A stretch of 64,000 nucleotides of DNA. Source: Streptosporangium sp. NBC_01755. GTDB lineage: Bacteria; Actinomycetota; Actinomycetes; Streptosporangiales; Streptosporangiaceae. The stretch's first letter is position 1, and each line of letters begins with the position of its first letter. The DNA lies in NCBI RefSeq assembly GCF_035917995.1, contig NZ_CP109131.1, forward strand, positions 3,286,001-3,350,000. The letters are read 5' to 3'. A program made the translations under genes and the position numbers. The notes beneath the pieces were generated by a model. The model saw nothing but the letters and a program-made list of their open reading frames with translations, was not told the DNA's origin and made no database searches. This document shows positions 1-8,467 of the stretch, one piece after another.

Positions 1-1358
1 CCGGCCCCCGGCAGCACCGGCAGGGGCGGACTCTCCGCGGGAACAGCCGGCCTGCCGGCCGGTCCACGCCCCGAAGGTCCGTTGCCCGGCGGTAGGGGCG
101 GGGTCTCCGCCGGGTGACCGGTCGGGCCCGGCACCGGCATCCGCCGGTCGATCACGGAGCCGGGTCCGGTGACGCTGACCGGCTCCGTCGACCCGAGCGA
201 ACCGATCCGCCCGACGGGCTCCGGCGTCGGCGGCAGGTCCCCCCGTCGAGGCTCCCCCGACCGACCGAGTTCCCCCAACCGACCAGGCTCCCCCGACCGA
301 CCAGGCTCCTCCAGCCGACCAGGCTCCTCCAGCCGACCAGGCTCCTCTGATCTCCGGTGCTCATCCGGCCTCTGGGCGACCGGGGGCTCCGCCGCCGTCG
401 AGAACACCTCCGAGGCGACACCGGGACCCGCCCCTTCGGGGACGAGCGTGGTCTGGGTGAGGAACAGAACGAGCGCCGCCGCCGCGGCGACCGCGGCCGC
501 CGTACCGGCCGCCGTACCGGCCGTCGCGTAGGGCCGGCGCCGACCTCCGCGAGCCGTACCGGCGGGGAACCCGGCACTGTCGAGAGGGCCGGCCCGGTGG
601 GCGACTTCATGCCGGTAGGGGATCCGCTCGGGGTCGGTGAAGCAGCCCATCACCCGCGCGCGCAGCGTCGGCGGCAGCGTGGCCTCCGGGAGCAGGTCGA
701 AGACCTTGGCCGCGGAGACCTGCCTGACCCGGTGCGGAGCGCAGGTGTCGCACCGGGTCACGTGGCGGATCATCCGCTCGCGCGTCTGTGCGGTGAGCTC
801 GCCGGTGAAGCCGGCCAGCATGCGGGCTCGGCTCGCGCAGTCGTGGGGCCCCTTGCGGACGAGGACCTCCACGGTGACGACGTCGCGCAGGTGCTCTCTC
901 GCCGATTCGTACAGCGCGCCCGCGACCTTGGTGGTGACGCCCAGGACCGCGGCGAGGTCGACGGGCCCGAACCCGTGTCGGCAGCTCAGGTCGAGGACCT
1001 CCCGGTCCTCGGGCGACAGGCTCCGGGTGGCGTTCCACGCCATCACCCGCAGGTCCACCTCGCCGGTGACCACCGGGACGGCGACCTGCGGGTCGAACTC
1101 CCCGGCGAGACGGCGCCGTACGCACTCCCCCCGAGCGAGTGCGTACAGCCACGCCTCCAGCCGACGGGAGTCGGCGAGCGCGTGAACATGGGCCTCGGCG
1201 GCGGCGAAGGTGTCAAGGAGCGCCAGTTCCGCGCCCGCCGGGACGCCGAGCATTGAATGGCAGTATCGGTAGACGCTTTCCGCGTACGAGTCGTAGAGGC
1301 CGGAAAGAGCCGCAGGTTCCCTCGCGCGCAGCGCTTCGACCAGGACACCGTCAGTCAT
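1..1358 (-). CDS. ECF-type sigma factor with C-terminal membrane extension (partial)
   Basis: The reading frame starts at the ATG at 1358 and stays open to the window edge, so the C-terminus is missing. Residues 15-40 resemble sigma region 2 (LYDSYAESVYRYC). Residues 110-165 resemble region 4 (SLSPEDREVLDL, then VDLAAVLGVTTKVAGAL). A C-terminal part with paired cysteines (RHVTRCDTCAPHRV) looks like an anti-sigma zinc finger. One hydrophobic segment (AAAVAAAAALVLFL) and a long Pro/Glu/Arg tail follow. Known family: ECF sigma factors with a fused membrane or anti-sigma extension, common in actinobacteria. I infer a membrane-tethered transcription factor. Longer overlapping frames on the plus strand have implausible composition and are shadows. 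Confidence 0.8.
   Translation of the reverse strand, partial: MTDGVLVEALRAREPAALSGLYDSYAESVYRYCHSMLGVPAGAELALLDTFAAAEAHVHALADSRRLEAWLYALARGECVRRRLAGEFDPQVAVPVVTGEVDLRVMAWNATRSLSPEDREVLDLSCRHGFGPVDLAAVLGVTTKVAGALYESAREHLRDVVTVEVLVRKGPHDCASRARMLAGFTGELTAQTRERMIRHVTRCDTCAPHRVRQVSAAKVFDLLPEATLPPTLRARVMGCFTDPERIPYRHEVAHRAGPLDSAGFPAGTARGGRRRPYATAGTAAGTAAAVAAAAALVLFLTQTTLVPEGAGPGVASEVFSTAAEPPVAQRPDEHRRSEEPGRLEEPGRLEEPGRSGEPGRLGELGRSGEPRRGDLPPTPEPVGRIGSLGSTEPVSVTGPGSVIDRRMPVPGPTGHPAETPPLPPGNGPSGRGPAGRPAVPAESPPLPVLPGA
255..345. repeat. 18-nt tandem repeats in the sigma-factor tail
   Basis: About five degenerate copies of an 18-nt unit (GACCAGGCTCCTCCAGCC type) lie inside the sigma-factor gene. On the minus strand they encode six-residue repeats of the type EPGRLE. 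The period is a multiple of three, so copy changes keep the frame. This is a coding microsatellite and not a CRISPR, because there are no spacers. Confidence 0.7.
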
Positions 1359-1542
1359 GTGACCGAAGGTAAGCGCTTGGCGACCATAAGTTCCAGCCTT
1401 TTCTCCATGGTGACAGCAACTGTCTCCACAGAGTCAATCAATCCTGTAAACAGCCCCTCGCGATCCGTAATCATAAATGCTAAAGAATGGCTATTTAGTC
1501 GAATTAATTGCGCTTACCGGTATGTCGGGGAAAGGGTCCCGA
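1359..1542. promoter_or_regulatory. AT-rich intergenic region upstream of the sigma gene
   Basis: This stretch is clearly richer in A and T than its surroundings, especially around 1440-1510. It separates the sigma gene from the convergently placed end of the lipoprotein gene. I infer that it carries the sigma-factor promoter. I could not assign a convincing -35/-10 pair. Confidence 0.4.
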
Positions 1543-2361
1543 TCACGGGCGGACGACGCTCGCGAGCGGGGCCTGCCTGCCCCGGTCCTTGGCGAACGGG
1601 GGCATCCTCGGCTTGACCGTGTGCAGAGGCAGGGCGCCACCGAGGGCGAGCTGCTCGAAGGGGCGGCTGCTCGACCCCCAGGTGCGCGCGGTCACCTCGG
1701 CGGAGGCGATGTCACGGGTGTTCTGGACGCTCTTGATCTGCAGGATGAACCGGCGGTTCTCGCCCGCCTGGATGTTGTCCACAAACGTGCTCCCACCGCC
1801 GAGCAGCTTGCCCCGCTTGTCGCGCAGGAGCGCGGTGACGGCCAGGCTCCGGGTCGGCATCACGTACGGGGTGCCGACGTAGCCGGTGACGAGATAGTTG
1901 CCGTCGGCGGTGCGGTCGGTCAGCACACCGCGGACCGGGAAGGGCTGGAAGGCCGAGACGATCCGGCCGGCCAGGTGCCAGCGTGCCGGGCGGTACGCGA
2001 TGCTCACGTTGGCGGGCTTGTCCTGGGTCACCACCTGCCCCGTGAAGGGCAGGGTTCCGGCGGGAGGCACCGCGTCCAGCGGCTGTTCCAGCCGGACCAG
2101 CTCCCGGCCCTCGGCGTTCTTGGCCACCACGGTGGCCATGATGTGCTCGCCGAAGTGCCACGGGTTGGTGTTGGCCAGCACTCCTGCCCAGTTCACCACA
2201 TACCCATCGTCACCCTTGATGATGGACGATGCCTGTTCCCTGACCGCGATCGGCTGGAGAGCGGCGGCCCGCTTCTTCTCCACCTCATCCTCGGTGCATC
2301 CGGCACTTCCGATGAGGAGAAGGAGGGCGAGGGCGCCGACGATTCGAGTGCTGTGCGTCAC
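1543..2361 (-). CDS. Secreted lipoprotein of unknown function
   Basis: A 272-residue protein starting at GTG 2361. The N-terminus is a lipoprotein signal peptide (IVGALALLLLIGSAGC) with the lipobox cysteine at residue 22, so the mature protein should be anchored outside the membrane. The rest is soluble with alternating beta-like stretches (NYLVTGYVGTPYV, FILQIKSVQNTR), as in FxLyD-like or Ig-like extracellular domains; that likeness is only a guess. It lies 63 bp downstream of the ABC-F gene on the same strand and could be co-transcribed with it. I do not recognise a specific function. Confidence 0.75.
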   Translation of the reverse strand: MTHSTRIVGALALLLLIGSAGCTEDEVEKKRAAALQPIAVREQASSIIKGDDGYVVNWAGVLANTNPWHFGEHIMATVVAKNAEGRELVRLEQPLDAVPPAGTLPFTGQVVTQDKPANVSIAYRPARWHLAGRIVSAFQPFPVRGVLTDRTADGNYLVTGYVGTPYVMPTRSLAVTALLRDKRGKLLGGGSTFVDNIQAGENRRFILQIKSVQNTRDIASAEVTARTWGSSSRPFEQLALGGALPLHTVKPRMPPFAKDRGRQAPLASVVRP

Positions 2362-2424
2362 CTAGCCGTGATAACCGGTGGCGCTCCCCCTCCCACTCCG
2401 ACGCGCCGGGAACGACCCGAGTCT

Positions 2425-4035
2425 TTACCTCTGGCGGACCACCCTGGCCTCATCCCATACCGGTTCGGATGATTCGTAGACCTTTCCATCGGCCCCGAAG
2501 ACCAGATACCGGTCGAAGTCATCGGCGAACCAGCGGTCATGGGTTACCGCGACCACGGTCCCGTCGAAGGCGTCCAGCCCCTCCTGGAGAGCCTCGGCGC
2601 TGGCCAGGTCGAGGTTGTCCGTCGGCTCGTCCAGCAGCAGCAGGGTGGTGCCCGACAGTTCGAGCAGCAGGATCTGCAGCCGGGCCTGCTGCCCGCCGGA
2701 GAGCGTCTCGAAGCGCTGCTCGGCGATGGTTCCGGCCAGCTCATAGCGGGACAGCGCCTTCATCGCCTCGTTCTTGAGCCGGGCGTGCTCGGTCATGACG
2801 ATCTCGCAGGGCGTCCGGCCGATGAGCTCCGGGCGGGCGTGCGTCTGGGCGAAGTGCCCCGGGACGACCCGGGCACCGAGCCTGGCCACGCCGGTGTGCC
2901 CGACCTCCTCCCCGGCGATCAGGCGCAGGAAGTGCGACTTGCCCGAGCCGTTGGAACCCAGCACCGCGACCCGCTCGCCGTACCAGATCTCCAGGTCGAA
3001 CGGCTTCATCAGGCCGGTGAGCTCAAGCCGCTCGCAGATCACCGCCCGCTTGGCGGTCCGGCCACCTTTGAGCCGCATGCTGATGAACTGCTCCTTGGGC
3101 GCCGCCTCCGGCGGTCCGGCCTCCTCGAACCTGCGCAGCCGGGTCTGGGCCGAATGGTAGGCGGCGGCCATGGTGTCCATGTACTTGGCCTTCTGCTTGA
3201 GCATCAGGACCAGCCGCTTGATCTTGGCGTGCTCCTCGTCCCAGCGCTTCTTCAGCTCGTCGAGGCGCTCGTTGCGTTCCCTGCGCGCCTGGGCGTAGCC
3301 GCCGAACCCTCCGCCGTGGACCCAGATGTTGCCGGACTCGACGGTGATGATCCGATCTGCCGCGTTGGCCAGGAGCTGCCGGTCGTGGCTGACCAGCACC
3401 ACCGTCTTGGGAGTCTCCCGGAGCGCCTGCTCCAGCCAGAGCTTGCCCGGCACGTCGAGATAGTTGTCCGGCTCGTCGAGCAGCAACGTCTGGTCGGGAC
3501 CGCGCAGCAGCGCCTCCAGCACCAGCCGCTTCTGCTCGCCGCCGGAGAGCGTGTTGACCTCGCGGTACTTGCAGCCGTCGTACGGCATGCCGAGCGCGGC
3601 CATCGTGCAGGTGTCCCAGAGCACCTCGATGTCGTAACCGCCGGCGTCGCTGTAGTCGGTGATGGCCTGCGCGTAGCGCATCTGGGCCTTCTCGTCCTCG
3701 CGCTCCATCATCACGAGCTCGGCGGCCTCAAGTTTCGCCGCCGCCTCCCGCACCCGCTGAGGGGCGACGCTGACCAGCAGGTCGTGCACGGACCTGCCGT
3801 CGCGGATGCTGCCGATGAACTGCCGCATGATCCCCAGGCCCCCGGAACTGGCGACGCTCCCGTCGACCGGCTGCAGGTCACCCGCGATCAGCCGCATCAG
3901 CGTCGTCTTGCCCGCCCCGTTGGGCCCGACGAGTGCCGCCTTGACCCCTTCGCCGACCCGGAAGGACACATCGTCCAGCAACGGCCGCCCGTCCGGCAGA
4001 ACGTACGTCAGATGCCCAACCTCAACGTGCCCCAC
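2425..4035 (-). CDS. ABC-F family ATP-binding protein (ribosome protection type)
   Basis: A 536-residue soluble protein with two ABC domains and no membrane segment, the ABC-F layout. The first domain has Walker A GPNGAGKTT, signature LSGGEQKRL and Walker B TLLLDEPDNYLD. The second has Walker A GSNGSGKSH, signature LSGGQQARL and Walker B LLLLDEPTDNLD. A charged linker rich in Lys and Arg (about residues 250-300) sits between them. I chose GTG 4035 because AGGAAGGG lies just upstream and the homology begins at VGHVEVGHLTYVLPDG; an in-frame ATG lies farther upstream at 4137. Known family role: ABC-F proteins act on the ribosomal E-site, and many give resistance to ribosome-targeting antibiotics. 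Which antibiotic cannot be told from sequence. Confidence 0.9.
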   Translation of the reverse strand: MGHVEVGHLTYVLPDGRPLLDDVSFRVGEGVKAALVGPNGAGKTTLMRLIAGDLQPVDGSVASSGGLGIMRQFIGSIRDGRSVHDLLVSVAPQRVREAAAKLEAAELVMMEREDEKAQMRYAQAITDYSDAGGYDIEVLWDTCTMAALGMPYDGCKYREVNTLSGGEQKRLVLEALLRGPDQTLLLDEPDNYLDVPGKLWLEQALRETPKTVVLVSHDRQLLANAADRIITVESGNIWVHGGGFGGYAQARRERNERLDELKKRWDEEHAKIKRLVLMLKQKAKYMDTMAAAYHSAQTRLRRFEEAGPPEAAPKEQFISMRLKGGRTAKRAVICERLELTGLMKPFDLEIWYGERVAVLGSNGSGKSHFLRLIAGEEVGHTGVARLGARVVPGHFAQTHARPELIGRTPCEIVMTEHARLKNEAMKALSRYELAGTIAEQRFETLSGGQQARLQILLLELSGTTLLLLDEPTDNLDLASAEALQEGLDAFDGTVVAVTHDRWFADDFDRYLVFGADGKVYESSEPVWDEARVVRQR

Positions 4036-4110
4036 TGCGATTCCCTTCCTAGGTCCTCGCGCAGGGTACCCGCCAGCCGGTCTCTCGGACATTTCGATTT
4101 TCGCCGTCAC
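4036..4110 (-). promoter_or_regulatory. Conserved 5' leader of the ABC-F gene
   Basis: Reading on the minus strand, the 38 bp before the GTG contain a block (positions 4051-4073) repeated almost exactly at 5369-5391. In one frame the block encodes RVPCART and ends in a TAG that overlaps the ABC-F Shine-Dalgarno. Antibiotic-inducible ABC-F genes are often controlled by upstream ORFs and attenuation. I therefore infer a translational or attenuation leader. A clear start codon with ribosome binding site for the short ORF is not visible. Confidence 0.45.
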
Positions 4111-4255
4111 CCTCTGCGTCAAGCTCAAGCGGGACATGCGGGGATGAAATTCCTAACATGACATGAGTAGGGCGAGACATGGTGTAACCCGGCGACGTGA
4201 GCCGAACTGCCCGCTGCTGATTCGCTCTCAACCCCAAGGAGTTCACACAGAACCT

Positions 4256-4290
4256 CCATACGAACGGTTAATGCCTAACCGTTCGCATGG
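4256..4290. promoter_or_regulatory. Inverted repeat, candidate TetR-type operator
   Basis: Arms of 15 bp with one mismatch (core CGAACGGTTA / TAACCGTTCG) flank a 5-nt spacer. No T-tract follows, so it is more like a dimeric repressor site than a terminator. It lies about 220 bp upstream of the ABC-F start, where a promoter would be expected. No TetR gene is adjacent. Confidence 0.5.
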
Positions 4291-4430
4291 AGGAGGAGCG
4301 AGAACGCTTCGTTTCCCGCCGTCACGGCACCGCGCGTTCACACCAGACCGGAGCCCGCGGCCGACGAGGCGCCAAAGTCTGCGATCGCTCCAGCCCATGC
4401 TCCGCGACCAGCCTCAGTGACCAGACGAGA

Positions 4431-4871
4431 TCAGACCTCTCCCATGCCTCGGAGCAGTTCGGTCTTCACCACGCCTTCGACCGCGTGACAGAGCTTGGCA
4501 TCCGTCGTGAGCAGGGGGACTCCCCGGTCAAGTGCCAGTTGGGCGAAGACGGCGTCGTACATGCGCAACGTCAGCCGTACGGCCAGACCGGCAGCCCGCT
4601 CCAGATGGTCGGCACCGATCGGGTGAACCGTCACACCGAGATCGTCGATGACGCGTACGGCCATCGCGAACTCCTCCGCTGTCAGGCGGCCCGCCAGAAG
4701 CCCCTTCTTCCGCAGCACTCCGGCCACCTCGATCCGGGCGAAGTCCGCTGTCTCCAACCCGACGAGATCGCCCAAGAAGGCCTCCTGGATCTCGCGAGCA
4801 TGTTCGAACCCAGGCTGATCGACGAACCAGCGCAGAAAGACGCCGGTGTCAACGATGTAGGCGTCAGCCAC
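4431..4871 (-). CDS. PIN-domain toxin (VapC-like)
   Basis: A 146-residue PIN-domain protein. It shows the acidic residues expected for the metal-dependent ribonuclease site: D8 in YIVDTGVFLRWF, a Glu in FARIEVAGVL, and the pair of Asp in RMYDAVFAQLA and LLTTDAKL. Known family: VapC toxins cleave RNA, often initiator tRNA or rRNA. Its start overlaps the end of the upstream small gene by 8 bp, the usual antitoxin-toxin order, which supports the assignment. Confidence 0.82.
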   Translation of the reverse strand: MADAYIVDTGVFLRWFVDQPGFEHAREIQEAFLGDLVGLETADFARIEVAGVLRKKGLLAGRLTAEEFAMAVRVIDDLGVTVHPIGADHLERAAGLAVRLTLRMYDAVFAQLALDRGVPLLTTDAKLCHAVEGVVKTELLRGMGEV

Positions 4872-5076
4872 GTGACTCGTCCCGGAGCCGGTCCAACTCC
4901 TCGTCCACCTCGGTCACCCCTCGCATCCGGTTACGGATGGCTTCCAGAGCCACCGCGGCCTTCTCCCGCCGACGGGATGACGACACGTTCTCCCTGACGA
5001 GCGCGAGCACCGGCAACACCCGGCTCTCCGGCAACTCGTCCACCAGCAGATGGAGTTCCTCACGCATCGCGCTCAT
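4864..5076 (-). CDS. Antitoxin partner of the PIN toxin
   Basis: A 70-residue protein starting at ATG 5076 (MSAMREELHLLVDELPESRV). Its N-terminal half resembles short prevent-type antitoxins that begin with a helix ending in a DELP motif. Its C-terminal half is rich in Glu, Arg and Asp (TEVDEELDRLRDESRG), fitting a toxin-wrapping tail. The longer open frame back to 5157 has signal-like but unlikely sequence, so the inner start is preferred. The overlap with the toxin gene implies coupled expression and probable autoregulation. Confidence 0.72.
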   Translation of the reverse strand: MSAMREELHLLVDELPESRVLPVLALVRENVSSSRRREKAAVALEAIRNRMRGVTEVDEELDRLRDESRG

Positions 5077-5332
5077 AGCCGCAGTGTACGACCCTGTTAC
5101 GGCCGGACACAGGATTACCGCCACCGAGTAGACGGCGGCTCGCCTCGTTTTCCGCACGTGCCGCGTCGTCGCAGGTCAGCAGCTATATATGATCCAGTGC
5201 AGCGGGTAATCACCCCAGGTCAATCGGGGTCACGTGCGGAATACAGGGCTCGCGCGGCTGGAAAGGACGAAGCCCATATCAGGTTGATAAACCACTGGGG
5301 TTCATGGGGGTCACGGTTTGCAAGTGGGCTGG

Positions 5333-5391
5333 CCAACCTCAACGTGCCCCACGACAATTCCCTTCCGCAGGTCCTCGCGCAGGGTACCCGC
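5333..5391 (-). pseudogene. Relic of a second ABC-F leader and start
   Basis: On the minus strand this 59-bp segment nearly repeats the leader, Shine-Dalgarno and first seven codons (VGHVEVG) of the ABC-F gene at 2425-4035. Similarity then stops abruptly at 5333. The rest of the 5077-5629 gap shows no convincing gene. I infer a paralogous ABC-F gene that was deleted after its seventh codon, leaving only the leader. Confidence 0.65.
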
Positions 5392-5629
5392 TGTTCTCTC
5401 TCCTGGGCACTCCGATTTCCCCCGGTACGGAGTGACATAGGGTGCCGCGGCAGCCGCCTCCGAGATCGACCACCCGCCGCCACCGGCAGGTCATGAACGC
5501 CGTCGTCCGGGGGCGTCACGGTCGAGGGCGCCGACACCGAACTCGATCCCCTTCCTCACCGCAGAGCAGCCTTCCCCGCGCCCCCTCACCGCGGTATGAC
5601 GTGGGGCCCACATGGTCACCCCCGAAGCA

Positions 5630-6883
5630 CTACCTGTCCCAGAGCGCACTGAGGGGCAACGCGGTCAGCCGGTCTCCGAAAGAGAGCGATCTCACTCCGG
5701 TGTAGAAGACGAACCCGTGAACGAAATCTTCGCCGAGGCTCTCGCGTAGAGCCACCAGGCCCTTGAAGTCGTCCTTGTTGACAGAGTCGGTGGCTTTGGC
5801 CTCCACACCGACGATCCGTCCGTTGTTCCGTTCGAGTACGAGGTCGACCTCAGCGCCCTGGCTGACCCTCCAGTGATGGAGTCCGACTCGGAACGGCGCC
5901 CACGTGGCCTGCTTCGCGATCTCGTTGACGATGAACGACTCGACGAGAGGGCCTCGTGCGGGCGAGACCCTGGCAGCCAGGCCGTCCGCGTCGACACCGA
6001 TCAGATGAGCGGCGAGGCCGGTATCGGTGACGTGCAGCTTGGGACGGCGAACCGCCCGGGCCACAAGGTTCCGAGACCACGCTGGAACCTGACGGATCAG
6101 GAAGACGGTCTCCAGCAGGCCGACATAACGGTTGACCGTACTCCGATGGAGCTGGAGATCACTGCCGATCTTGACCGTGTTCGGCTCTTGCGCCGTATTC
6201 GCCGCGGCGAGGTTGAGCAGTTGCCGGAGACTACTCGGCTCGTCGACTCGCGCCATCTCCCTGATGTCGGTGTCGATGACCGACTGAACATAGGTCCGGT
6301 ACCACCTGTCCCGGGTGAACTCCGACCTCATCGCGACCGCCTCCGGATAGAAACCTCGGCAGACCAGTTCGAAGTAGTCCCTTCGGCCGTAGTCACTGAG
6401 CGATGAGGACCGCAGCGCCTCAGGATCGTTGAAGGCCGTCACAAGAAAGGACTCCCCCGTTCCGGCAAGCTCCTCCTGGGCGAAGGGCCAGACCTCAAGG
6501 ATGCCCGCGCGCCCGGCAAGCGACTCGCTCAACGACGGCGTGGACAGAAACCTCGTGGAACCCGCCAGAACGAACTGCCCTCGCTCGGTCTTCCGATCGA
6601 CCTCCGCCTTGATCGCCAGGATCAGCTCGTCTCCTCCCCGCTGAATCTCGTCGATCATCATCGGACGCGCACCGTCGGCGATGAAGACAGCGGGATCGGC
6701 CTGCGCCGCCGATCTCAACGAGCCGTCATCCAGGGTGAGATACGTCCCCTCTCTTCCCCCGTTGAGCTGCCGAAGCAGGGTGGTCTTGCCCGACTGCCTC
6801 GGTCCGTTGACGATCACTACCCTGAAGGCGTCGAGGAACTCCTCGGCATGACCGGTTACACGACGTGAGACCAGCTCGGGCAC
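5630..6883 (-). CDS. AAA ATPase with DUF4143 domain
   Basis: A 417-residue protein. Walker A is GPRQSGKTTLL (about residues 28-38) and Walker B is MMIDEIQRG (about residue 78). The C-terminal DUF4143 part contains EVDLVLE followed by VGVEAKAT, a PD-(D/E)xK-like arrangement. Known family: ATP-binding DUF4143 proteins, widespread in bacteria and archaea, mostly uncharacterised, patchily distributed and often in mobile regions. It is alone on its strand with about 460 bp of non-coding DNA upstream. Its lower GC than the flanks and its position next to a toxin-antitoxin pair suggest an acquired cassette. Confidence 0.85.
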   Translation of the reverse strand: MPELVSRRVTGHAEEFLDAFRVVIVNGPRQSGKTTLLRQLNGGREGTYLTLDDGSLRSAAQADPAVFIADGARPMMIDEIQRGGDELILAIKAEVDRKTERGQFVLAGSTRFLSTPSLSESLAGRAGILEVWPFAQEELAGTGESFLVTAFNDPEALRSSSLSDYGRRDYFELVCRGFYPEAVAMRSEFTRDRWYRTYVQSVIDTDIREMARVDEPSSLRQLLNLAAANTAQEPNTVKIGSDLQLHRSTVNRYVGLLETVFLIRQVPAWSRNLVARAVRRPKLHVTDTGLAAHLIGVDADGLAARVSPARGPLVESFIVNEIAKQATWAPFRVGLHHWRVSQGAEVDLVLERNNGRIVGVEAKATDSVNKDDFKGLVALRESLGEDFVHGFVFYTGVRSLSFGDRLTALPLSALWDR

Positions 6884-6926
6884 TGCGGCTCCCCTCTGCG
6901 ACGGTTAAGTCCAGCATAAATCCAAA

Positions 6927-7030
6927 CCGACACTTGGCGGCACTTAAAACCGGCAGATCGCACATCAATCACCGACATTTGACGGGATTAAAAACCAGCA
7001 GATCACGGACCCACGACCGACATCCGAGTA
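6927..7030. repeat. 45-bp tandem repeat (about 2.3 copies)
   Basis: Units begin with CCGACA at 6927, 6972 and 7017. The first two copies share most positions (for example TTAAAA followed by CAGCAGATC-like sequence); the third is partial. It lies in the 6884-7345 intergenic region upstream of the DUF4143 ATPase. Apart from this repeat I see no gene or strong hairpin in that gap. It could serve as an operator array or be a decayed repeat. Confidence 0.6.
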
Positions 7031-7345
7031 GACACCCCGGCCGGCCCGCGCCAGACCGGTTCTTTACCGAACGTAGAGGTCATGGCCGGTGCACAGGCCG
7101 GCGTGCGGCACGGTCGTTCATTTGACCTGGGATCTGGCTCACGCCCCGACACCAGGCGGCCATGCCCGAGCGGTCCCGTACGGCGCAGCCATGCCGCACC
7201 CCGCACGGGCCCGAACGAACACCGCACCGCGCGGATTCTCACAGCGCCGAGCGATCTCGGCCCCCGGCACCTGCCCCGCGGCCTGCTCAGCCGGGGCGAT
7301 GAGCCCCTCCGGCGAAGCGGTCGATTTGCATGATCACTCCGTTGG

Positions 7346-8152
7346 TCATCGGATTGGCCATGCCACTTGAGTGAGCAGGTCGGCCTCGGCGGTCACGGCC
7401 GGATCGTTGAGGTAGGTTTCCCGGGGCGGACCGGCGATCTCGTGACCGTGCTCGGCGATCCAGGTGGTCAGGGCGTGATAGGCGGAAGCGATCTCGTCGT
7501 AGCGGCCCCTGTGGGTGGTGACCGCAGCGGTGGCCGCAGCCATCTGGCCGACCTGCACAGGAGGGGGCGCGGCAACAGGCGACTCGATCGGTATGCAGAC
7601 ATCGATGTCGCCGTCGTTGTCCGCGTCGATGACATCGTGGAACACCAGGAAGGGGGAACCGGCCGGGTGCCGACCGGCTTCCGTGAGAACCCCCATCAGG
7701 GTGCCGAAGCCCTCGGCGATCGTTGCGCTGATACCGGCCAGGTCGGTATGGCAGCGCACCGAGGCCACGGTCTGCGTGGGCAGGGCTTCGACAGTGATCG
7801 CGTAGTGCATGAGGCTCTCCTCGCCGTTGATCAATCGGGTTATGACGGCCAGCATGTGATCGTGGCGGTCGCGCTCCACCCGCAGGCGTCGCCGGTGTTC
7901 GGCCAACAAGCCGGAGACGTCCGCTGGGGACGCGGCCAGCACTCGCTTGATCTCCTCGATCGGCATATCGAGTGCCCGTAGCCTGCGGATCGATTCCGCC
8001 CTGCCTGCTTGGCTGAGCGCGTAGTAGCGATAGCCGCTGGAGGCGTCGACCTTCGCCGGCCGCAACAGACCCAGCTCGTCGTAGCGGCGCAATGCCTTGA
8101 CCGACAGCCGGGTCATGGTCGAGAACGTACCGATCAACACAAGCTGAGCCAT
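7346..8152 (-). CDS. MerR-family regulator with GyrI-like effector domain
   Basis: A 268-residue protein from ATG 8152. Residues 4-75 form a MerR winged-helix domain (IGTFSTMTRLSVKALRRYDELGLL, then SGYRYYALSQ). A linking helix follows, and residues 115-268 look like a GyrI/BmrR-type ligand pocket (TVASVRCHTDLAGI, RGRYDEIASAYHALTTWI). Known family: such proteins bind bulky cationic drugs and activate efflux genes by bending the promoter. It is divergent from a two-gene ABC exporter, so I infer that it senses a drug and controls that exporter, itself, or both. Confidence 0.85.
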   Translation of the reverse strand: MAQLVLIGTFSTMTRLSVKALRRYDELGLLRPAKVDASSGYRYYALSQAGRAESIRRLRALDMPIEEIKRVLAASPADVSGLLAEHRRRLRVERDRHDHMLAVITRLINGEESLMHYAITVEALPTQTVASVRCHTDLAGISATIAEGFGTLMGVLTEAGRHPAGSPFLVFHDVIDADNDGDIDVCIPIESPVAAPPPVQVGQMAAATAAVTTHRGRYDEIASAYHALTTWIAEHGHEIAGPPRETYLNDPAVTAEADLLTQVAWPIR

Positions 8153-8193
8153 CGCCAACCCCAATCACACACTTTGGTCCACCCACCGTCGCT

Positions 8194-8210
8194 TCTCCCC
8201 CCGGGGGAGA
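8194..8210. promoter_or_regulatory. MerR-type dyad in the divergent promoter
   Basis: A GC-rich palindrome (TCTCCCCC / GGGGGAGA with one central base) lies 42 bp from the merR start. On the minus strand it directly follows a TTGACT-like -35 box, which places it in the spacer, the usual MerR binding position. The remaining 8211-8467 region before the exporter shows no other clear dyad. Confidence 0.55.
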
Positions 8211-8467
8211 GTCAACCCGACGCCCCCGAGTGCGCAGTGCGGCATCCTCCAGCAACGAGGAGCCGGCTCGGCGGCAGGCGGCGGCCCCGGAACAGGCCGA
8301 GCGGCGCCCCCGCCGATTTCGCCTGACGGCCTCCCGATATCCGGGTCGGCCCGCGCGTCCGCCCGTGACGAGCAGGGCGGGGCCGAGAAAATGCGTGGGA
8401 AAGTGTCGGCGCCCGATGATAGAAAGCAAGTTCGACTTTCATCCTTGACCTGCTCGGGAGCGGGCCT

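Noticed and set aside
255-345. Possible CRISPR array
   Set aside because: The 18-bp units are directly contiguous without spacers and encode an in-frame protein repeat.
2539-4161. A 540-codon open frame on the plus strand
   Set aside because: It is antisense to the ABC-F gene, whose motifs are complete. Its composition (Leu/Gly/Asp/Val with no domain) is that of a GC-rich shadow frame.
4049-4246. A full leader peptide gene (65 codons) before the ABC-F gene
   Set aside because: Only the last seven codons are shared with the relic at 5.4 kb, and no credible start with a ribosome binding site is visible, so only a leader block is annotated.
7089-7370. Overlapping plus-strand frames upstream of the MerR gene end
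   Set aside because: Pro/Arg/His-rich composition and no Shine-Dalgarno; partly antisense to the MerR gene.
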